From assembly GCA_948567375.1 (NCBI GenBank), contig OX419759.1, positions 63,961,493 through 64,025,492 of the forward strand: 64,000 nt of DNA, written 5' to 3'. Of the stretch, positions 59,001 through 64,000 are shown piece after piece. Position numbers and translations under genes: made by a program. Within the stretch, counting starts at the first letter, position 1. Each line of letters starts with the position of its first letter. The stretch is from Lunularia cruciata (lineage: Eukaryota > Streptophyta > Marchantiopsida > Lunulariales > Lunulariaceae). Below the pieces are notes generated by a model that saw only the letters and a program-made list of their open reading frames with translations, did not search any database and had not been told where the DNA came from.

Positions 59001-59788
59001 TCTCCAGTCCAACTCTATCCAGCAAGCCAGATTTCCTCTCTTCCCTTCTTCCTCAGGTCCATCAAGACACTTACTCTCGATGATTTCTGTCATGAATCTT
59101 GGAAAACTTATGTTCCAATTCCATGCCAGAAAGGTGATCCAAAGTCGGCTCAAGACTTCGATTCTCGCTATCACATCTAATCTCCGAATTGCATGATTTC
59201 TTATTGCAAATTTGGAGTTCTTCTTCCCTCCTCCCATCTCTTTTGCTTTCTCACTTTCTCTTGATTTCACTCTTGCGACTTCTTCCTTATGCACTACCAC
59301 GAGTCCAACTCTATTTCCCTTTCCCCGATCACCTGCAAGACGACTCCTCAACGACAAAGGAAAATTGCTTGACATTTCATTGTTGCAATTTTGATTTTTA
59401 TAGAGTTGTGCTTCTTTGTCTTCCGTCACTTCGAGTTTCTACCAAGAAATCACACCTCCGGCATGCACCTGTCACTGTCAATCAACCTTCGCACGTATGA
59501 GCCGCCAGTCTTGAAATGGCCCCTTCTTGAATTTCTTGCCCCGACGAAAGGTTGTTAGACGGTCTTCGCCTTGGGTTGAGCTCCCCCCAATCCAAAGACA
59601 ATTTACTTTGTATTGTATGCTGACAGGGCATTTCCGAGTACTTTGCCTTATGACCCAAAGTCACTTTACTTCGGGTTTCAACCCAAAGACTCTTTTCTTC
59701 GCCTTCTTTGGCCATACAGGCGCAATCCGACTTCTCTATACACTTCTTCTCCTTTATTTTGAAAAAAATAAAAAATTTGGGCACCACA
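56022..59788 (-). mobile_element. element 3: gag-like-only insertion of 3767 bp in element 2
   Basis: The left boundary follows GTACT and the right boundary precedes ATACT, a 5-bp target duplication with one mismatch. On the + strand the ends are TGTGACAACCC and GGGCACCACA, so TG...CA. I see no terminal direct repeats and no RT, integrase or transposase; the only long frame is a coiled-coil gag-like protein. It may be a non-autonomous LTR-type element with lost or unrecognised LTRs. Boundaries are set by alignment of element 2 with element 1. Confidence 0.6.
56814..59429 (-). pseudogene. element 3 long coiled-coil gag-like protein
   Basis: Five open segments on the - strand (ending at 58923, 58296, 57627, 57351 and 56814) share one frame, about 870 codons in all. 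They are separated only by single stops, three TAG and a TGA where a Gln or Arg codon is plausible, plus a TAG at 57639-57637. N-terminal part: YKDPMKRGIVSALMAILKPE, INRARFFHGRMRQMVWNL and HYIVPFAAHFYLGLNFL. Middle: acidic/basic linkers with KKRTRQAEAEENKKPRK. C-terminal half: long coiled coils (EEKEVLRAEVVERSQVIKDL and EKKIEQKEKEKEAMKAEF). I do not recognise the family. It may be a structural Gag-like protein. Confidence 0.62.
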
Positions 59789-59793
59789 ATACT

Positions 59794-60602
59794 TCATGGC
59801 AATAACTCAATCTTGAAGGGCATACCACAATTGAAGGGTAATCCCTTTGGCAGATCATCCAAAGACACCTTTGATCAACTATTGCACTATTTGATCAACC
59901 ATTGCTTGATGAGGCTTTTGGCCCTCATTTGATTTTTTATGCATAATCAACTTGATCTACACCACTAAAATATCTTCCTCTAAAGCTTGCTTTATGGCTA
60001 CTTTATTGACAAACTCCTCATCTTGGGATTGACTATTGTTAGTGGTCTTACTCAAAGGTGCTAGACAACCTACTCTATAATTCTTGCCTTGGTGTTATAC
60101 TTGAATTCATCATTGGTTCCAATCAAATTGAACCTTATGATGTTCAAGTCAAGGCAACCCTAGAATGACAATATAGTGTAGACTACAAACCTTATATCGT
60201 CTAAATACTACTTCTAAATCTTGAATGTAACAAGATATGAGGTACAAAATGCAAAACACTTTCTAGCATCCTCCATCATCAATCTACTTCCATTTACTAG
60301 CTTGATACAAGTACTCAATTCCTTTGCTAATTGCATGGACATGCAATTCTCTGAACTTCCAAAATCAACCAAAATCCTACAACCACAATCAAATATTATA
60401 CCTTGCAAGTGAAGCAAACTTGCATAGGTTGAGCCTTCAATCCTATTGGAACTACTCAAGTTCCCAATAGATGGCTCAATTTTTCAGTTTGGGATTCTTC
60501 ATTTCTTTGATCGTCATGCTTCACAAACTCCATTTTGGAGATTTTTTGGGATCTTCTATTCTTGAATGTACATTTAGCAATGCAATGTCTAAATTTGCAT
60601 AT
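59794..60602 (-). pseudogene. element 2 protease region
   Basis: Aligned with 51500-52430 of element 1. The frame at 60459-60214 reads STYASLLHLQGIIFDCGCRI, then LVDFGSSENCMSMQ, where the DSG active site has become DFG. Confidence 0.75.
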
Positions 60603-61387
60603 GTGTGGTCCACCCATTTGCATCTTCATTATTCACTTGTGAGTGTGGTTCTACACAAGATGCAGCAGTGGTCCACATGACACTATGTCCTTTTGGAGGA
60701 TAGAGGATAGCTACCCATGATGCTATTAAGGACATAATGTTTTTTATGGCACAAGAGAGTGGGCACTTGGCTTGGAGGGAGCGTTCATATGCTTTGCAAA
60801 TGACATGTGTTAGGGCAGACTTATACTTGGTTTGAGATGATCAGGTGATAGTAGTGGATGTTGTGGTTATGGACCCTACGCGGAATATAATTTTGGAGGG
60901 AGTGATTACCCATCTCCTTGGATGGGCAGCAAGTGCAGTAGCAGGTCGCAAGGTCTCCAAGTATAGAGGTATGCAACAAGGTCCTCTTTGTTTCTCTAGC
61001 CTTGGCGTTATATTGAGGGATGGACACAACATTTGACACATTTGTCAAGGAGTGTGCAAGAGCTTATCATGTTAGGCGCCAAGAGGTACCACTCTCACTC
61101 TCATAGTTTGTAGCATATTTTAGACAATGTGTGTCCATTGCTCTACTAAGGGCAGTGGCTGGTGCAATCCATAAGAGAGCAATCAAATTAGGTGATGTTT
61201 CTTTGGTACTCTAGTTGTGTGTAGATCGTACAACTTGCATAGCTTGGATATCTTAGGTGCGGTAGGGCAGATTTCTCATATAGACTCTATTGGAGCTTAG
61301 TCCCATGTTACCTTTTTTGTCTCTCCCTTGTACGGCTTGATGAGGTCTTCCCATCCTTTGTTTTTTCTACACGGTTGCCTTCTTCCT
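60603..61387 (+). mobile_element. LINE-like fragment inserted in element 2 gag
   Basis: The + strand reads ATHDAIKDIMFFMAQE, RERSYALQMT, then VVDVVVMDPTRNIILEGVI, with stops between. This resembles the endonuclease-like C-terminus of some non-LTR retroelements. It ends in a 3' tail shared with 43742-43850. Flanks ATTTGCA and ATTTAGCA may be a decayed target duplication. The 5' end is truncated, as is common for LINEs. Confidence 0.45.
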
Positions 61388-62112
61388 TCCATTTAGCAAC
61401 AAAAAAAGCAACCACTATTTTTTTGCAATTTCTCCCTATCTATAGTGTCAGGTGGTCTCCATTGGATGGCATCAATCTCCATTGGTATCGGCTCTTCCAC
61501 CTGGGTCTAGTGTAGTGGCACGTTTTGTGTAGGTCAATGTCAAGACCAAGTTATTGCAACAAATAAATCAAAGTGCTCAACCAATTGCATGGCTTCCTCC
61601 AAGTGTTTGGGCTTCTCCATGATCACTTCCAATTTAGTGCATCACTTTAAACCCCTCATAAATCAATCAAGAGCTTCACCTTCTAGTATACCTAGAATTT
61701 CATTATAGTATTTTGTAATTGGATGATATAGCTTCTTATAGAACCAATCTCCTTCAATTTTTCCAATCTATCTTGTGCAAAGTATGTGATATTTATAACT
61801 TGGAATCACCCGATTATTGCACTCTTGAATTCTCTCCATGCTGAGATTAGTGCAACAAATTGCCATTCCAAGTGCTCCATTGAAAATTGCCACCATAGTT
61901 TTACCACTCCATCCAATTGAATTGAAACCAATAGAATTTTTCTCCATTTATCTTGAAGAATTGTAGCTTCAAAATAATGTTTGTAATCAAATACAAAATT
62001 CTCTATTGCACCCAAGAGATTCTTGCCCTCAAATACTTTGGGCTTTGGAAATCAAATTCACTCTTCTTCTTCTCAAAATGGTGCTCTCTCTACATACTCT
62101 TGTCATTGATGG
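61388..62112 (-). pseudogene. element 2 gag remnant
   Basis: It aligns with 52440-53150 of element 1. The frame at 62015-61806 reads FEATILQDKWRKILLVSIQL, then DGVVKLWWQFSMEHLEWQ, the conserved WW region of retrotransposon gag. It is truncated on the right by element 4. Confidence 0.72.
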
Positions 62113-62512
62113 TGTAACAATATGGAGTTTAGCGACAAAGTTAGTCAGGCTTACAAAGTAGCACATAAGACAAATTAGCCTAGAATATTCTAGAAGTATC
62201 TAGGAAGCTTCCCAGCTACCTTAGCTTGCACCTCAAGTAAGTAGCTTCTAGAAGCTTACAACTAGCTTAGCTTGCACACCAAGTAGGCGGCTTCTAGAAG
62301 GAAGCTTCTTGAGAAGCTTCCTAGTTAACTTGGCTTGCACTCTAAGAAAGCGGCTTGAGAAAGCTTCTTGAGAAGCTTCTCAAAGGCTTTGTATGCTACC
62401 TATAATTACCAAAGCCAAAGCTCATGTTGAGCATTTGGAGTTTTCTCTCATTCAAGTGTCCCAATGTGAGTTTCTATTCTCCTATTTCTCTCCTTAGATT
62501 CGGACTTTTACA
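62113..62512 (+). repeat. element 4 5' LTR (400 bp)
   Basis: TGTAACAATATGGAG...GACTTTTACA. It contains heat-shock-type GAA/TTC pentamers at 62190-62385 followed by TATAATTA at about 62401, a decayed TATA box. Confidence 0.9.
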
Positions 62513-62513
62513 T

Positions 62514-62525
62514 TGGTATCAGAGC
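62514..62525 (+). other. element 4 primer-binding site for initiator tRNA-Met
   Basis: TGGTATCAGAGC is an exact match to the common plant LTR-retrotransposon site, one base after the LTR end. Confidence 0.93.
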
Positions 62526-62765
62526 AAGAATGGGATGGATGGAATTTATGGACCACAAATTTGATTTCCACCAAACCATTGGGATTTTTACGTCCAAATA
62601 CTACCCAAGCATTGTTTTACACAGTTCATCACCTTGCACTTTGGACAAGATTTTCTACATATGATCACCATATCTGAGGAACCCTTGGTGCTTCCGATTG
62701 TAACTTATGGAGAACGGTGGACTTGTTGTTTCTATGTGTTTATAAATTAGATAGATTGGGAGGGT

Positions 62766-63698
62766 GTGATAGAGGAGCAACCATGGCGGCAATACTTGAT
62801 GTTATCCTTGCTATGCAACAACCAATCGAGCACCTTACTTGATTGTTGGATGAACAAGATCTTTGACGACAAGAGCAGGTGGAGAGAGTACCAATTTGAG
62901 AAAGAGAAGATTGGATCAGATTCCCTAAACCCAAGGTATTTGAAGGCAAGAATCTCCCGGGTGTAGTGGGGAATTTTGTGTTTGATTGTGAATGTTATTT
63001 TGAAGCTACCAATCTACAAGATGAGCGAAAATAGATTCTCTTGGCTTCTAGCCAATTGGATGGAGTAGCAAAGCTATGGTGGAGATTCCAAGTGGAGCAA
63101 GCCAAATGACAAATGGTTGCACCAATCTTGACATGGGCAGAATTCAAGAGTGCAATAATTAGTCGGTTCCAAGCTATAAATGCCATACAAGCTGCACGGG
63201 ATAAGTTGGTAGAGTTGAAACAGATTGGCTCTGTAAGAAGTTACATCACACAATTCCAAAACACCATCATGCAAATTCCAGATATATTGGAAGGTGAAGC
63301 TCTAGATTGATTTGTGAGAGGCTTGAAGGTGAGAACCAAATTAGAGGTAACCATGCAAGAGCCACAACACTTGGAGGAAGCCATGCGGTTGGCCGAACAT
63401 TTTGATTCCTTGGTGGCAACAACTTGGTCTCGACCTCGACCTCCACAAAGCCTACCAATACACTACATACAAGTGGAGGAGCCAGCACCAATGGAGATTG
63501 ATGCACTTCAATAAAGACCGCTTGGCACGGCAAATAGGGAGAAACTGTGGCAAAATGGTGGTTGTTTTTATTGTTGCCAGTTGTGGCATCACATTGCTGA
63601 ATGTCCACTCAAGAATGGACAACCTCAACAAGTTGCCCAAGTGGAGGTTGTGGAGCAAAATGATCATGGAAACAAGGAATCCCAGTAGGAGATTTTGA
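62766..63698 (+). pseudogene. element 4 gag with CCHC zinc knuckle
   Basis: The gag core is well kept at 63113-63310: TWAEFKSAIISRFQAINAIQ, then AARDKLVELKQIGSVRSYIT and MQIPDILEGEALD. A TGA at 63308 interrupts it. FVRGLKVRTKLEVTMQEPQH and EEAMRLAEHFDSLVATTWSR follow. The knuckle near 63565-63610 reads CFYC then HHIAEC after a frame change. Several stops before 63110 show it is not functional. Confidence 0.8.
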
Positions 63699-63763
63699 GC
63701 CGTCTATTGGGAGCTTGATTAGTTCCAATGGGATTGAAAGCTCAACCTATGCAAGTTTGCTTC

Positions 63764-64000
63764 TGTAATACCAAGAGTTAGCCATATGATCTAGATGTGA
63801 AATTTGTTTTGGTAACATCTAGAATTATGGTCAAAATAGATCAGATAGAAGTATCACCAAAAGAGTACTTCTACTAATAGAGTAGAAATCAAGATAGATT
63901 GGAAAACCTTAGAACAAATAGCTAGACATATGATTTAAAGGTGAGAATTGGTTTGGTAACATCTAAAAGGATGTTACATATGATGGACTAAACAGATCAG
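63764..64000 (+). mobile_element. possible further LTR-type insertion cutting element 4
   Basis: Element 4 sequence stops matching element 1 at GCAAGTTTGCTTC; the next bases are TGTAATACCAAGAG, a typical LTR start. The new sequence has two diverged ~45-bp repeats (CATATGAT...TTTGGTAACATCTA). It runs past the window end, so identity is open. Confidence 0.4.

Larger units (their letters stand above)
47108..62112 (-). mobile_element. element 2: old Ty3/gypsy chromovirus split by four insertions
   Basis: Pieces on the - strand, in 5' to 3' order: gag 62112-61388, protease region 60602-59794, RT/RNase H/integrase start 56021-53937, integrase end plus chromodomain 48281-47602, then the 3' LTR 47601-47108. 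Each break is filled by a separate element. Pieces join when aligned to element 1, which has the same organisation. The 5' LTR and gag start would lie right of the window, beyond element 4. Confidence 0.82.
62113..64000 (+). mobile_element. element 4: chromovirus copy, 5' part, inserted in element 2
   Basis: The LTR and gag of the same family as element 1, but on the + strand. It is interrupted at 63764 by another element and leaves the window. Opposite orientation to element 2 proves a separate insertion. Confidence 0.88.

Noticed and set aside
56022-59788. DNA transposon with terminal inverted repeats
   Set aside because: The ends TGTGACAACC and TGTGGTGCCC (reverse complement of the right end) share only the first four bases, and no transposase is encoded.

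Overview
The window is nuclear DNA of a land plant. It carries two intron-rich genes, one of them for a chloroplast-type transporter, plus a nuclear gene for a photosystem II subunit with a plastid transit peptide. All have GT-AG introns, and they sit in a large mass of plant-type LTR retrotransposons. A non-seed plant (bryophyte, lycophyte or fern) is my tentative guess from the retroelement types; the sequence does not fix the species.

Layout. 1-7240: decayed Ty3/gypsy sequence. It is a long polyprotein frame with a C5-cytosine methyltransferase-like domain, reverse transcriptase, RNase H, integrase and a C-terminal PHD finger, followed by an LTR, a deleted second copy and another LTR. 7250-9500: wreck of a Ty1/copia element. 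9500-12370: no gene recognised. 12370-13082 (-): PsbX, two exons. 13083-16960: its promoter, then mostly unassigned sequence with one unrecognised coding-like stretch. 16965-28719 (-): an 18-exon chloroplast-type ABC half-transporter (ABCB28/NAP8-like). Its intron 7 holds a complete, apparently very young 5.2-kb Ty1/copia element (20684-25914) in the opposite orientation. 30806-38365 (-): a 14-exon PhoD-like metallophosphatase with an N-terminal membrane anchor. I reconstructed the exons of all three genes by hand; the phases agree throughout and give 124, 787 and 612 residues.

39-46 kb: repeat-rich, with LINE-like C-terminal fragments, a 269-bp tandem duplication and an AT-rich minisatellite. 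46.3-64 kb: a nest of retroelements. An old chromovirus (called element 2, - strand) was split by a second chromovirus (element 1, 48282-53931, TSD CTCTC), by a gag-like-only element (element 3, 56022-59788), by a LINE-like fragment, and by a third chromovirus copy (element 4, + strand from 62113). Element 4 is itself interrupted at 63764.

Points of most interest: the methyltransferase plus PHD-finger gypsy element; the copia element whose polyprotein starts inside its LTR and whose primer-binding site matches the anticodon arm of initiator tRNA; dense heat-shock-element arrays upstream of the TATA box in the chromovirus LTRs; and nonsense mutations in the old elements that are almost all C-to-T or G-to-A.
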